Shown in pieces: positions 1 through 11,583 of a stretch of DNA of 64,000 nucleotides (its first letter is position 1; the number at the start of each line of letters is the position of its first letter). The notes beneath the pieces are model-generated. The model worked only from the letters and a program-made list of their open reading frames with translations, was not told the origin of the DNA and did not search any database. Origin of the DNA: Hydrangea macrophylla (taxonomy: Eukaryota > Streptophyta > Magnoliopsida > Cornales > Hydrangeaceae); assembly GCA_033977485.1 (NCBI GenBank), contig CM066998.1, positions 54,836,274 to 54,900,273 of the forward strand. The letters run 5' to 3'. The translations under genes and the position numbers were made by a program.

Positions 1-424
1 CAAAATTTTCAAAATTCAATGGAATGAGTAACGCTGTACTTCTCAAAATCTATATCCTAAATTTGGTGTTTAAAATATTTTAGTAGTTGTACCACTAGTT
101 AGGCAAATAATCAATTGTATAAGCATAATTGACAAAGTATTTAGAAATTAAAATTGGAAAGGATATTATTATATTACTCACTATTGAATAATAAGTGTTT
201 CACCATCAAGCCAAAAATAATAATAGTAATAATAATAATAATAATATACAATCAAATTGAGAGGAAAAAAAAAAAAAAAGCGGAGTCAAATCCAGTTGTG
301 GAAACGAAATGCATACTTTATTGATATATACAATTTACAGATATAATAATATACTAAAGATTATATATCCCCCATAATTTCCTCCATAAGAAGGAAAGAT
401 TAAAAATAAAAAAAAATAAAAAAA
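1..424. other. AT-rich spacer downstream of the wound-induced gene
   Basis: No coding signal is visible. The stretch is AT-rich, with an AAT microsatellite around 221-245 and an A-run near 264-279. Because the gene at 505-762 is on the minus strand, this is its 3' flank and may hold its 3' UTR and poly(A) region. No canonical signal could be assigned. Confidence 0.6.

Positions 425-463
<39 letters not shown>
425..463 (+). repeat. 39-base poly(G) homopolymer
   Basis: An uninterrupted run of 39 G is followed by T-GGGG-T-GGGGG. It lies about 40 bases beyond the stop codon of the minus-strand wound-induced gene, so it reads as poly(C) in that gene's sense strand. Such a run can form stacked G-quadruplexes. 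Its exact length is prone to sequencing and assembly error. Confidence 0.9.
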
Positions 464-464
<1 letters not shown>

Positions 465-504
465 GGGGTGGGGGAGGCTATTCCTTAATTGGAGATGAAG
501 AAGC

Positions 505-762
505 TTAATTGGGACCCCAACAGCTCAAGTACATGACAGTCCTGAGAGACTCTTCAGCTTGCTTTAGCTTATTATCCCTATTGGTGGCCTTGAGAGTAGT
601 TGTAGAATCGACCGCACCAGATAACCACTTCCCCTGCTTACAAGTCGCATCTCTCAGAGACTTGATTGTTGCTGAGTCACACTTTGAAGCCTGTTCTTTC
701 ATCCCCTGCATCACCCTCATCCCTGATTGGTACACCACCCTACTCATGTACCTCAAGCTCAT
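505..762 (-). CDS. Wound-induced (DUF3774-type) small protein
   Basis: An 85-residue intronless open reading frame. Its C-terminus (AEESLRTVMYLSCWGPN) is the hallmark end of the plant wound-induced protein family (Pfam Wound_ind, DUF3774), whose members are usually about 80-100 residues long. The N-terminal part, containing MSRVVYQSGMRVMQGMKEQ, fits the family's basic, weakly hydrophobic start. A serine- and lysine-rich middle leads to the conserved tail. The ATG at 760-762 is used here; an in-frame ATG five codons later (745-747) is equally plausible and would give 80 residues. The family is known from wound- and stress-induced transcripts and its biochemical role is not established. Upstream, on the right in window coordinates, are TA and TG microsatellites. 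No frameshift or stop is present, so the gene looks intact. Confidence 0.85.
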   Translation of the reverse strand: MSLRYMSRVVYQSGMRVMQGMKEQASKCDSATIKSLRDATCKQGKWLSGAVDSTTTLKATNRDNKLKQAEESLRTVMYLSCWGPN

Positions 763-1584
763 ATATATATCTATGACCTATATCTATATTCTATATATAT
801 ATATATCACAAATTGTCAAATTCAGTAGCACCCAGTTGGCTAAACAAATAAATGGAGGCTTTGAGCGGAAAGATTAGTTTAGGATTTGCTCTCTTGCTTT
901 GGGAAATAAAGAGCCAGGGGGGGTATATATATATATATATATATCTGTGTGTGTGTGTGTGTGTGTATACGTACGTATATGTATATGTGGATTCTGGAGA
1001 GATGGGTTTGGTTGATTTGTTTGATGGGTTTCTGGAAACCGGTGGCTACCGAGAGGTGTTAACTGGAAACTACCGGCCGTGAGAGATATTAACCGGCTGA
1101 TATGGGAAGAAATCTGGGGGCTTTTAGAGGTAGTATTGGCTATTAGCCTAGTTCTGTGGATCCATCGACACGTGTCAGTTGTGTATGGATAAGGACAAAG
1201 TTTATCTACGTAGGATTTTGGAAGTTTTATCTAGATTACTCGTTTGTAATGATATTCTTTCCAAATTTAACTTTTAAATCACCCTCTCTCTTAAATGATA
1301 TGTTACCAAACAAAATTTAGTGGGTATATTTAACCAAACAGTGTTAGGCACACACCTTTAACTGTATCTCAAATCACATATTTGCTTTAAATATATGTAT
1401 CATGTATTGTTTAGGTGGTGCACAGAAAAAGTGTGAAAATTTCAAACAGCACATGCTACATGCGTTTAAAGCATAGGATGTGGTTAAAGATGTGTGTCTA
1501 GCATTATTCATTAACCACTATAAGATCATTTCAATATATTCTAATCAAAATTCACTAGACTCACTGCCACATCATTGAGGCTTA
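763..1584. other. Upstream flank of the wound-induced gene
   Basis: This is the presumed promoter side of the minus-strand gene. It holds alternating AT tracts (761-805) and a compound microsatellite at 923-987. The rest is AT-rich single-copy-looking DNA with no credible exon. No specific promoter element can be assigned with confidence. Confidence 0.5.
923..987 (+). repeat. Compound (TA)n(TG)n(TATG)n microsatellite
   Basis: Alternating purine-pyrimidine tract: TA repeats, then TG repeats, then degenerate TACG/TATG steps. It lies roughly 160 bases upstream of the wound-induced gene's start codon. Confidence 0.9.
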
Positions 1585-1868
1585 GGCTTAGTTTGGCCCC
1601 CACGTGGCTTTTTAAAAGGAGCTTATGAAATGTATTACTAAATTCTTTGATAATTTTATACAAGTGACACACTACTCTTCAAAAAGTCATCATGAAACCA
1701 AAAAGCAACCTTGAGCTTTTAAAAGCTCAATTCTAGAGCTTTTAAAAGCTCCCTCCAAAAAAGCCGTAAGTTCAATTTTTGCAAAGCTCATAAACTAGTT
1801 ACCAAATGAATTAACATGAAATTGGGCTTTGAAAAAGGAGAAGCACCACATGGGGGCCAAACTAAGCC
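1585..1868. mobile_element. Tourist-like MITE, copy 1 of a tandem pair
   Basis: The terminal inverted repeats begin GGCTTAGTTTGGCCCCCA and end with the complement (TGGGGGCCAAACTAAGCC). A TTA trinucleotide lies directly outside each end (1582-1584 and 1869-1871). About 284 bases with no coding capacity. The TTA target duplication and GGC..GCC ends fit PIF/Harbinger (Tourist-like) MITEs. It contains inverted AGCTTTTAAAAGCT motifs. Confidence 0.75.
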
Positions 1869-2153
1869 TTAGTTTGGCCCCCATGTGGCTTTTTAAAAGG
1901 AGCTTATGAAATCTATTATTAAGTTGTTTGATAATTTTATACAAGTAACACACTACTCTTCAAAAAGACATCATGAAATCACAAAGCAACATTAAGCTTT
2001 TAAAAGCTCCATTCTAGAGCTTTTAAAAGCTCCCCCCAAAAAAGCCCTAAGTTCAATTTTTTGCAAAACCTCATAAATTAGTTACTAAATGAATTAACAT
2101 GAAATTGTACTTTAAAAAAAAGAGAAGCACCCAAATGGGGGCCAAACTAAGCC
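1866..2153. mobile_element. Tourist-like MITE, copy 2 of a tandem pair
   Basis: A second copy of the same MITE, overlapping the right terminus of copy 1 by about three bases. It ends at GGGGGCCAAACTAAGCC followed by TTA (2154-2156). The internal sequence closely follows copy 1 (same order of AAGGAGCTTATGAAAT and AGCTTTTAAAAGCT motifs) with scattered differences. The shared terminus suggests insertion of one copy into the TTA flank of the other, or a tandem duplication. Confidence 0.72.
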
Positions 2154-2235
2154 TTAGAATGATAATTTAAGATTTGGATTTGGGAAACATAGCATTACTC
2201 TTTCCTAATATGTTTCTTTAAAATGGATAGTGTAC

Positions 2236-3014
2236 GATATATCCTAGTGGTTATGGTCCCAATTATATTCTAAACTCTTGTAATTTAAGACCCAAAATGT
2301 ATAAGTAGGTCTCAAAATATTGTAATTTTGCAGTTTTCAAAAGGACAAATTACACTTTAGTCCATTAAACTATACACTTGTTTTCAATTGGGTCCATAAA
2401 CTTTTTCTTTTTTGCAATCTGATCCTTGAACTTTAAAAATTCATTCAACCAGACCCAAATTCTAACACTGTTAGCTTAAACTATTAGAAATTGTCACGTA
2501 TGTTGTGCGTAATACTTACCTGTCACATGTTAGGTTAAGACAAACACGGGAGATTGTGAATAGTGCAAAAAATCGCATTCAATCAGATCCAAAATCGCGT
2601 TCAATCAAATTCGAAAACACATTCGACTAGATCTAAAATTGCATTTAATCGTACCCAAAATCACATCATTTTTTAGCCATTCAGAGTCTCCCGTATTTGT
2701 CTTAACCTAACATGTGACAAGTTAGTATTATGTGCAATGTACGTGACAATTTCTAATATTTTAAGCTAACAATATTAGAATTTGGGTATGATTGAATGAA
2801 TTTTTAAAGTTTAAGGACCAATTGCAAAAAAAAAAGTTTATGGACCCAATTGAAAACATGTGGATAGTTTAATGGACTAAAGTTTAATTTTCCCTTTTCA
2901 AAAAGAAAAGTGTTTTTCTAGTTTCACCATTTTCACATTTTGGGACCTAACTATAATATCTTGAGACCAAAACGAATGTGATGTATAATACATCGAAAAC
3001 CACTAGGATATATC
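2236..3014. mobile_element. Outer inverted-repeat element of a nested pair
   Basis: The ends are inverted copies of GATATATCCTAGTGGTT (2236 onward and ending at 3014). The flanking arms stay recognisably inverted inward (GGTCCCAA... against ...TTGGGACC). It is interrupted by the element at 2343-2894. No clean target duplication could be fixed. Non-coding. Confidence 0.55.
2343..2894. mobile_element. Inner long-TIR MITE with 9-bp TSD (Mutator-like)
   Basis: The direct repeat TTTTCAAAA flanks it at 2334-2342 and 2895-2903. Arms of roughly 230 bases are inverted copies: left GGACAAATTACACTTTAGTCC..., right ...GGACTAAAGTTTAATTTTCCC. The centre carries degenerate repeats of the type ATCGCATTCAATCAGATCCAAA. 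Long TIRs and a 9-bp TSD fit non-autonomous Mutator-like elements. No open reading frame. Confidence 0.7.
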
Positions 3015-3280
3015 ATAGAATTTTTTCTTTTCCAAATCATTATTTGTTTGGTTTGTGAATTTAGAAAAGGAAAATAAAAACAAGAAGAAAACCTAATTTC
3101 ACTATATTTTCCTTCATGATTTAAGTAACATTAAAAATAGAGAGTTCTGAAATACATGGAAAAATTAGTGGAAAATTCCTCAGAGTGATTGTTAAGAGTT
3201 TGGGGACCAAAAGATTTCTTAGTTTGTTAAAAAGTCCCTCTAGTTGAAACTTATACTTGGTAAACATCCCTAGACTAAAT
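3015..3280. other. Spacer before the retrotransposon nest
   Basis: AT-rich, non-coding. The segment around 3268-3285 (TAGACTAAATGCTCTC) has an inverted relative near 40285-40310, on the far side of the nest. The outer gypsy element may therefore have landed inside an inverted-repeat element rather than in unique host DNA. Confidence 0.4.

Positions 3281-3354
<74 letters not shown>
3281..3354 (+). repeat. (CT)n(CA)n compound microsatellite
   Basis: About 47 bases of CT repeats run directly into CA repeats. Open frames crossing this tract encode only low-complexity Ser-Leu or Arg-Glu runs and are not genes. Confidence 0.95.
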
Positions 3355-3359
<5 letters not shown>

Positions 3360-5278
3360 AATATAGGTCTGCCTCATCTACGATCGATCTGCCGCCACCG
3401 CCCTCTGCCACCGCCACCACCATGATCGCGAGCCAACACTCGTGTGCGTGTTTATCGTATTTCATTACATTTTGTTATGCATGATACTAAGATATGATGT
3501 GCATTTGTGGCAGATGAGTGAGTGACTTGTAACTCACGAGTCGATTTGGGTATCTGTGTAAGAAAACCCTTTGAGACAATATAGAATGGATGTTTTGTTG
3601 TTGTGAAGTCTCTCCGAGATTAAGACGTTCATTGTGGAATGCCCTAAATGTTTATCTGAAAATAAATGTTTACCTGTGTATTTCAGTATATGTATTATTA
3701 TGTGGTTTAGAATATATTTATGTCATTAATTCTAGTATCCTTATGAGGACAAATTAACATGCTACATAATTGGTAGGTTAATTAGTAATTTCGTAAAATT
3801 ACGTGGGATCGCGTTTTAGCAGATAATCGGAACTTAGACGAAAACTTTTATAATTTGAGATTTTCACTCGTGAAGCAATAACTTACACGTTCAAGACATT
3901 ATTTTTTTAGATAATTGGATGATTCGAGAACTCGTGGGGAGTTAAACGTAATTTTTTAGAGTCGTGCCTATATATAGAAAGAGGTGAGATATTTTCATTT
4001 GTAAAGTTTTCTAGCCTAAATTCAAGAGAGACCAAAAAGGGGATTTTAGAGCTTGATCTTCACGACGTCAAACGACGACCTTTCATCCGTTGGGTTTCAA
4101 CTAAAATAATATTCTTGGATCCCTCGAAGTAAGAACTATGTTTTTGATATCTATTAGGTTTTGTTTGGATAAGTTTTCCGAAAACTCATTTTGGGAATGT
4201 CACACCCGTTCCAAAATTTCATAGTTTTATAATGTATGATTTGGGGTTTTGTGAAATTATTGATGTTATTAATAATGCGAGCAAGAGTTGACTGTGAGTC
4301 AACGGTGAAATGTTAGTGGAGACACGGGAACTTGAAAGTTCATATTTTATTGGTGTGACTAAATGACATTTATGTGATTTAAATGTTGTTTGATATATTT
4401 GATATTCTGGTGAATAGTAAATATACTCGTGTTGTATAATTTCTGGTAATTTTGATATCGTGATATATCATTTTGAGAATTGTGGTGAGAACGTGAGTGT
4501 TATGTTGCTTAAAAGGGTAGGTGGTATAGAGATTCCACGGATTTTAGTTTTGGATCCTTATTTTGGACCCAAACGAAACTTAGTCAGAAACTTTTATAAA
4601 TTTTAGTTTGCACTCGTGAAATGATAAAGTAGACGTTTAAGACGTTTCGTGGGATAATTAGAAGTTGTGAGAAACTCATGGTTAGGTAGACATAATTTAC
4701 GCAAGTTGTGTCTACAAATAGAAAGGATGAGATTTTCATTTCTCACAACTTTCCAAAAATATCTTGAGAGAGGAGAGAGAAAATGAGATTTAGTTTCTAC
4801 GGACTTTACGATGTCGATCGACGACTGTTCGTCCGTCAGATTTTCTCCAAATTTTAGATTTAAACTCCTCGAGGTAAGAGCTTCGATTTGATACCTCTTA
4901 GGCCGCGTTTGGCTAACTTTTTCGAAAATCTAATTTCTAGGATTTTGGGGAAAACCCAGTAAAACTTGTAGGAATCGCGTATAATTTGTGATCTGACGTT
5001 TTTCCGGGCCTCTAGTTGATCCTTCAATGTTTCTAAGAGATCGCACGAGGTATGAATTCTAGATCTATGAAGTATATGAAAATTTCATGTTTTAAATATC
5101 GACTTTGGTATTTTGGATCCCGGCGAAATTCATGTATTAATTACGCCTATTATTTATGCACGTGAAATTATATGAAAAGCATGTATAACTGTTTATGTGA
5201 GCATGTTATGTGTCTACTTGGGTCAAAAGGGAGTTTGGTGCAATTTCATCCGGGGTTGTAAGCTCCTCGAACCTTGAG

Positions 5279-8070
5279 TGTCACGCCCCAACGTAGCATA
5301 AATATGGAAAACATTTAGTTTCCTTCATGGACCCGTAGGTCGCGACAGTTTGAAGGATCAATTCTGTCCCAAATGTCGAATAGTAGCATAATATAAATCA
5401 GAGTAGAGCAATCAAGGCTTACAAAATTTTACCAAATTAATAACTTTTACAGCACGTGATCACCTAAAGGCACAAACCGCCTTGAAATACAATAATAGCT
5501 ATCATCTATTACAGTTATCCTTATTACAAATCCAGCACATAACTTAAAACACATAATAATAAATTCCTCTTTGCATAGTTGTTCTCAGTTCGCATAATCA
5601 TATGGTCCCGCATGATCATAACCTGAAAAGCCTAGACACGAATGTCCAGGGCGCATCAACGTCGTCAACTTCATGAAGCTGGTGAGTATTAAAAACATAT
5701 GCTCGAATGTAAAACATACTTACTTATTCTTTTTCATTTCACAGTTCCGCTATTCAACAGGTTAAAAATATAGAAGTGAATTCACAACATAAGATAGCAA
5801 GGGAAATATAATATACTTTAATCCAAAGAAACATGTGACCGTACATGGGAACAGTGCAACCATTCTCATCTTACCAACTGTTTTCTCTCGACAACACAAT
5901 ACCCAACTCTCTCACTCCAGTATCTTTGAAACACTAAGATGACCATACTTTAGTACAGAGGTACCAGGGAGTGTCCAGTTTGCCTCACACTTTAGTACGG
6001 GGTACCAGGGAGTGTCCAATGCCTCACACTTTGACCATACCACGCATGTCAGGGAGTGTCCAATAGACCACACTTTAGCACTACCATGGGTGCCAGGGAA
6101 TGTCCAAGTCGACGTCACACACTTTAGCGCTACCATGGGCGCCAGGGAGTGTCCAGTTTTGTCACCGTCGCATTTTAAAGATGCTTTAGAAGCAATCTCA
6201 AACACATCACACTTTGGTACACAATTACCAGGGAGTGTCTACACACAATCTCCACCACATGCACTTTTCCACACTGACCACCACTCCCCATGCATGTGCA
6301 ACTGACTCCACATGAATGACATGTAACTAATAACAGAAATATAAACAACTGGTAACAAGAACGACGCGCGTACGAGGATAAACAAGTCGTAGTTCATCGC
6401 GTTTATAAACCAAACATAATAATCAGGATTTTGATTTAGTAAAATTCCCAAACAGAACCTTACTAGCCTTTAAAAGTTAATCCAAACAGTCCCTTAACAG
6501 AAAACAAACAAAAACCAGAAACTATCAGGTCACGCGCGTTGGCCGCTCGTGCGATATGCCCATTTTTCGTTTTCTTTAATAAAATTTCAAACTGTCAGAA
6601 AATACAAGGATCGCGCGCGCGTGGGCCGCTCTAGCGAGGGGTCGCTTGCGCAGGCTGCTCGCGCAATCGCGCGCGCGAGGTGAAGCTGAGGCTTCTTCTT
6701 CCTCGCTGAAACTCCTCTGTTTCAGTTTTTTAACCCATTTTTGACCCATTTTCAAAACTAAAAGTATACGTAACATGTAATATATGAATCTCTTCATTTT
6801 TCCACAAAGATTAAGAATCTAGATTCAATTTAACACGAATAAATCCGTAGCTCTCGAATTTTACGAAAAATCGAAAGACGTCAAAACTTCAATCTCAATA
6901 TACTTTCTCCTATGAATGAATTAAGTTCTAATACTTTAAACATAGCATATATATCATGTAATCTTTCACAATTATCTATAAAAATATATTTTGGTTAAGG
7001 TTGAAAAATCCATGTTTTCAAGCTATAAAGTTCAAACGTAAATTCAACAATGGTGGGTCTACAATCACACACATATAAGTAGTAAATAAGTATGAATTAC
7101 ATTGCATAGTGAGTTAATAATACTCACCGTGATTGAGAAAAGAGATTGTTAAGAAAGAAATAAGGAATAAGCAATCCCAACTCAAGCTTGGCTATAGCGA
7201 TAATAAACTCTTCTCTCTCTCTGAAATTCTCTAAGTTGACTCTCAGAATTCCCTCTTATCTCTCTGTATTTTTCTGTTTGTCAAAGAAAGTACTGATTGT
7301 GGAGAGTGTATATGAGCATATATAGAGATATGCCTAACTTGGCCACCAAGTAGATTGAGCCATACTCAACAAATGGAAATTATATATATACATAATTTAC
7401 AGCCATTATACATACGTATATACACCCTCAAAATTTGAAGAGATGATTTAAGAAATATAGGAGTCAAATTTGAAGTGTTTGAGAAAAGTAGTTTAAGGGC
7501 CAACATTAACACATACATGAAAGGGATTGCCAAACATGGCACAAGCAACTAGTCTAGGAATCTATGTATGTGTTTGGGTAAAACAACTTATGGCCTAAGA
7601 ATGTAACACTCATAAAATGTATTCCCAAACAAAGCCCTAAACAATCATTAGTTGCCATAAATGGAAATAAGTACATGTCTAATCTAGCTTTGTGTCAATT
7701 CCAAAATCTGTGGGAGTTTAACGCGGCATGGACAGTTTTTTACATAAACTAGTATTTTCGCGGTGCGGTGTTCGCCATGAAAATACAGAAAATTCATTTT
7801 AACGTAAGAAATGATTTTTCTGTTATATAAAAATATAATTTGAGTAAAAAAAATTATTTTCACCATTTTGAAATAAAGATTTGAGATCCAACACAGGTAT
7901 TACTAAATCTATAAAATTGCAGTCTGACCCCAACAAGAATTTCGATAATGACATAAAATTAGTAATAAGATTCAAAAACATGAGAATTGAATTTAAATTA
8001 AAAAAAAATAGGAATACAGATTAAATATGGAAATGTAAATTTAGAATTAAGTGAAATGCAGGTTGTTACA
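5279..8070 (-). mobile_element. Solo LTR, Tekay-like family A, copy 1
   Basis: Bounded by TG...CA with the 5-bp direct repeat TTGAG at 5274-5278 and 8071-8075. The 3' LTR of the host element shows the empty site (CCTTGAGGATTTGAG at about 14673). On the minus strand it reads TGTAACAACCTGC ... GGGGCGTGACA, like the copies at 15916-18815 and 26803-29671. It has no gag or pol. It contains a CACTTTAG...CCAGGGAGTGTCCA repeat array (about 5945-6245) and a GC-rich CGCGCG word array (about 6530-6685). Confidence 0.88.
5945..6245. repeat. Tandem repeat array inside solo LTR copy 1
   Basis: Five or more degenerate units of roughly 45-60 bases share CACACTTTAG-N-ACCATGG-type spacing and the core CCAGGGAGTGTCCA. 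Related arrays occur at about 16575-16925 and, inverted, 28690-29040, so it belongs to this LTR family. Open frames here are composed of the repeat and are not genes. Confidence 0.8.
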
Positions 8071-8871
8071 TTGAGGATTTGAGAGATCTGATTGTGGTTG
8101 TGTCTGGTATGGAGGAAGGCCCAACCAGGACACGGTACTTGGTATGGAAGAAGGCCCAACAAGTGTACGGGATGCGTGGGAGAGGTGTGCCTTCCACGGC
8201 ATCGGTTTTAGTTACCGAATGAATGTGTGCCACTCACCCTAAAGACTATTTCTATGTGTTTTAGATGCTTAAACCATGAATTATCATATAAGCATACATT
8301 TAGAATTGTGCACTCGGCATATAGCTGAGTAGTGGAGATTTACTCCATTGCAAGTGATAAGAACCGACGAAAGATGAAGCGTGAGGAGTGAGGCTGAGGG
8401 ATGCCGGGGGAACACTCTTGTTTATATTTTTGTTTTCTTTCCAACTTGTAACAAGAATTGGAATCTGTAATATGTTGTAATAGAATCTCGACTGGGATTA
8501 GTACTTATAATCCTTAAGTAAACACGTTTGTATTTATGTTTTGAATCGTAGATTATAATCGTGTTGGTATTAGGAATTGGTCTGAAGACCCTTGGTTTAG
8601 AATGCTGCAGAATTGGGCATTTCTGAGATGAATTAGTCGACTGGACCCCCGATTAGTTGACTGGACCCCCGATTAGTTGACTGGACCCATGTTCTTAAAA
8701 CTGAATTCTTTTTGGAACCTTTCCAACTGGTCAAAACTTTTTATAACTCTGATTTGAAAGTATTTCACTTGTGTTATCCACTGCTAATTTACTTTAGTGG
8801 AATTGGATGAGTCTTGGTGGCGTGCCACGTGTCCTATTTTCGCGCATTAGCGGGATGGGTCGTGACATTTA

Positions 8872-8884
8872 TTGGTATCAAAGC
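8872..8884 (+). other. Primer binding site of the second gypsy element
   Basis: TTGGTATCAAAGC lies five bases after the 5' LTR terminus. It differs by one base from the TTGGTATCAGAGC class of sites complementary to the 3' end of plant initiator tRNA-Met, the usual primer for Tekay/Del elements. Confidence 0.75.
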
Positions 8885-9108
8885 AGTAGGTAACAAAACC
8901 TTTGGGAATGTTCGATGACGAGTGGAGTGTTGAGTGGATTGTCACATGTTCTAGAATGCATTCACACATGGTAGAGATGTTTGATGCATATGTATGTTGT
9001 TGTACATACATGTTATAAATATTGTTGTGCATGCATAGTGTTTATGCATCGAGACTTACAAGAGTTACAATCATAGGTGACCGAGAACTATCACTGCATA
9101 CCTGGCGT

Positions 9109-10056
9109 ATGAATGAAATGGAAGAAATGATGGGAAATATGGGGGACATGATACGAAATATAGCAGAACGATTACCTCCAACACCTCCAATCGAAGTAGA
9201 ACCAACAGCTGTAGTACATGCACTCGAGAATAGAGGTATGAGATCTGTGTCAGAACAATTTATTAGAAAGAAGCCAACAGAATTTCATGGGACTTCTGAC
9301 ATGACGCTGGTAGAGCATTGGGTTATGGATATGGAAAGAATATTCAGGACTATTCCAATGTCTGATACATTAAAGATAGAAAATGCAAGTGATGTACTGA
9401 AGGGTGAAGCCCAGAATTGGTGGGTAAATGTGTTGGACCAAGGAGCACCAATAACTTGGGAGGGATTCAAGGTAGAGTTCAATCGCTGATTCTTTCCTTA
9501 GGCTGCCCACAATGCAAAAAAGAGAGAGTTTGATAACCTTAATCAAGGGGATATGACCGTAACTAAGTATACTTCCAAATATAATGCATTGCTAAGATTC
9601 GGTAAAGGTTTAGTGCTGGAGGAAGAAGATAGAGCAAGAAAGTTTGAAGAAGGGTTAAGGGAGAACATTCGTCTAAGAGTGGAACCATATGAACACTCAA
9701 CCGTTGGTGCAGTGCAACAAATAGCACTTATGGTGGAAAGTGGATGGGAAAGATCGAGGCAGAATCAACAAGGCAAGCGGGGTTATGAGGGTAATGACCG
9801 ACACCAGGGTGGATATTTTAAGAGGCCATTTTCTCGAGGCTCTGGTTCTAGTTTGAATGATTCTCGAAGAACACACAGCAATATACCATTGTGTCCACTT
9901 TGCAACCGACCACACACTGGTCGATGTTTTCTAACTAACTTCCAAGGTACTACTAGAGGGAGAAATACTACGAGTTCCGCATCCTATCCGTAACCCAAGT
10001 GTTTTGATTGTGGTACTTTTGGGACATCGAGCAAAGGATTGTCCGAGGAAGCGTTT
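9109..10056 (+). pseudogene. gag of the second gypsy element (broken)
   Basis: Gag supplies the nucleocapsid shell of the retrotransposon particle. The reading starts at the ATG at 9109 and passes through the retrotransposon-gag region (EFHGTSDMTLVEHWVMDMER, then WWVNVLDQGAPITWEGF). It is broken by TGA at 9487-9489 and TAG a few codons later, and resumes in the same frame to about 9993. A TAA precedes the zinc knuckle. The knuckle itself (CFDCGTFG, then HRAKDC, pattern CX2CX4HX4C) contains a one-base insertion just before the His at about 10024. The element cannot make a functional Gag, but the domain order is clear. Confidence 0.85.
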
Positions 10057-10179
10057 TCAACAAAGAGCGAGTTCCATGGCTTCTAGTGGTTTAAAGCCTC
10101 AGCAGTCAAGCGAGAGGAGACCAGAGATAGAACAACGTGAGTGGAGATCTTTTCAAATGAACCCTAGAGACATGGCTAC

Positions 10180-10570
10180 TACTGATACAGTGGTTTCAGG
10201 TAAGGTGTTTGTATGTTCGCACTTAGCACACATACTTGTTGACTCAGGACCTACGCATTCATTCGTATCACATAATTTTATTGGACATTTGAATTTTAAG
10301 TCCACGCCACTAGGATATGATTTATCCATTGATGTGCCGCTTAGTGAACTAGTGGTAACGTTTACGATATGTAAAAATTGTAAAATCCAACTAGGGGAGA
10401 AGGCGATGACCGTAGACCTTACACCGATTGTTGTGAACCATTTCGATGTGATATTAGGAATGGATTGGTTAGCTCTTAACCAAGCTACTATAGATTGTGA
10501 ATGGAAAAAATTTAATTTCCGACCACCGGTATATAGGAACTTTTGTTTTAAGGGAAGTGAAGTTACACCC
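10180..10570 (+). pseudogene. Aspartic protease of the second gypsy element
   Basis: Retroviral-type aspartic protease domain, which cuts the Gag-Pol polyprotein. The catalytic motif reads ILVDSGPTHSFVS (usual form DSGATHSF; Ala to Pro here, with Asp kept). The flap/second motif ILGMDWLALNQATIDC is intact. The frame is lost at about 10570 by a shift just before the linker to RT. Confidence 0.85.
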
Positions 10571-10578
10571 CGCCGTAC

Positions 10579-11583
10579 TTGATTTCAGCTATCCGAGCGG
10601 GTCAATTGTTGAAAAAGGGATGTCAGGGATTCCTGTGCTCAGTAATTGATACTTCGACGACCGAATTAAAAGTAGAAGATATTCCGATAGTGCGAGAGTT
10701 TCCAGATGTATTTCCAGACGACCTACCAAATATTCTTATCGAGAGGGAGATTGAGTTCACCATTGAGATAATGCCAGACTCAAGACCTGTATCGAAAGCA
10801 CTGCATAAAATGAAACCTGTAGAATTGAAAGAGCTAAAAGTGCAACTACAAGAATTACTTGATAAAGGTTTTATTCAACCTAGCATAGCACCATGGGGAG
10901 CTCCAGTGTTGTTTGTGAAGAAGAAAGACGGTTCAATGCGTATGTGTGTCGATTACCAAGAGTTAAACAAGTTGACGATCAAGAAACAAGTATCTGTTAC
11001 CGAGGATTGATGACCTATTTGATCAACTTCGTGGGGCATAAGTATTTTCCATGATAGATCTTAGATCGGGCTATCATCAGTTAAAAGTAAAAGCGAAAGA
11101 TGTAGAAAAAATAGCTTTCAGGACGCGTTATGGACATTACGAGTTCTTAGTCATGCCATTTCGAGTTACAAATGCACCAGCTGCGTTCATGGATCTTATG
11201 AATGAGTCTAGGACTACTTGGATGATTTTGTGATAGTGTTCATTGACGATACTCTTTTCTACTCACCGAGTAAACTAGAGCATGAGAATCATTTGAGATT
11301 GATACTTCAGAGATTGCGAGAGAAGCAACTGTTTGGTAAGTTGAAGAAATGTGAATTCTGGCTGCCTAGCATTACTTTTCTTGGTCACGTGATTGACCAG
11401 AATGGAGTTTCAGTTGATCCTCACAAGGTGGAAGCCGTAACTAATTGGCAAAGGCCGACATTCGTATTCGAGATTCAAAGTTTCTTGGGATTAGCAGGAT
11501 ACTACCGCCGATTCATTGAAAATTTCTCCAAGATATCATTGCCCATGACAAAGTTGATGAGGAAGGGTATTACTTTTGAATGA
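10579..11583 (+). pseudogene. Reverse transcriptase of the second gypsy element
   Basis: RNA-dependent DNA polymerase domain. Visible motifs in order: [74 protein letters not shown], the catalytic box FIDD (11240s, for the family's usual Y/F-I/V-DD), and [16 protein letters not shown] one-base insertion near 10980, a TAA near 11038 and a further shift near 11200 split it into three frames. All core motifs remain readable. Confidence 0.88.

Noticed and set aside
3121..3484. Open frames on both strands over the CT/CA tract
   Set aside because: The translations are simple-sequence runs (Ser-Leu, Arg-Glu, Thr-His); no domain and no support beyond the repeat.
5945..6245. Possible CRISPR-like repeat-spacer array
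   Set aside because: The units are degenerate, contiguous and inside a plant LTR; no constant repeat with unique spacers and no cas genes.
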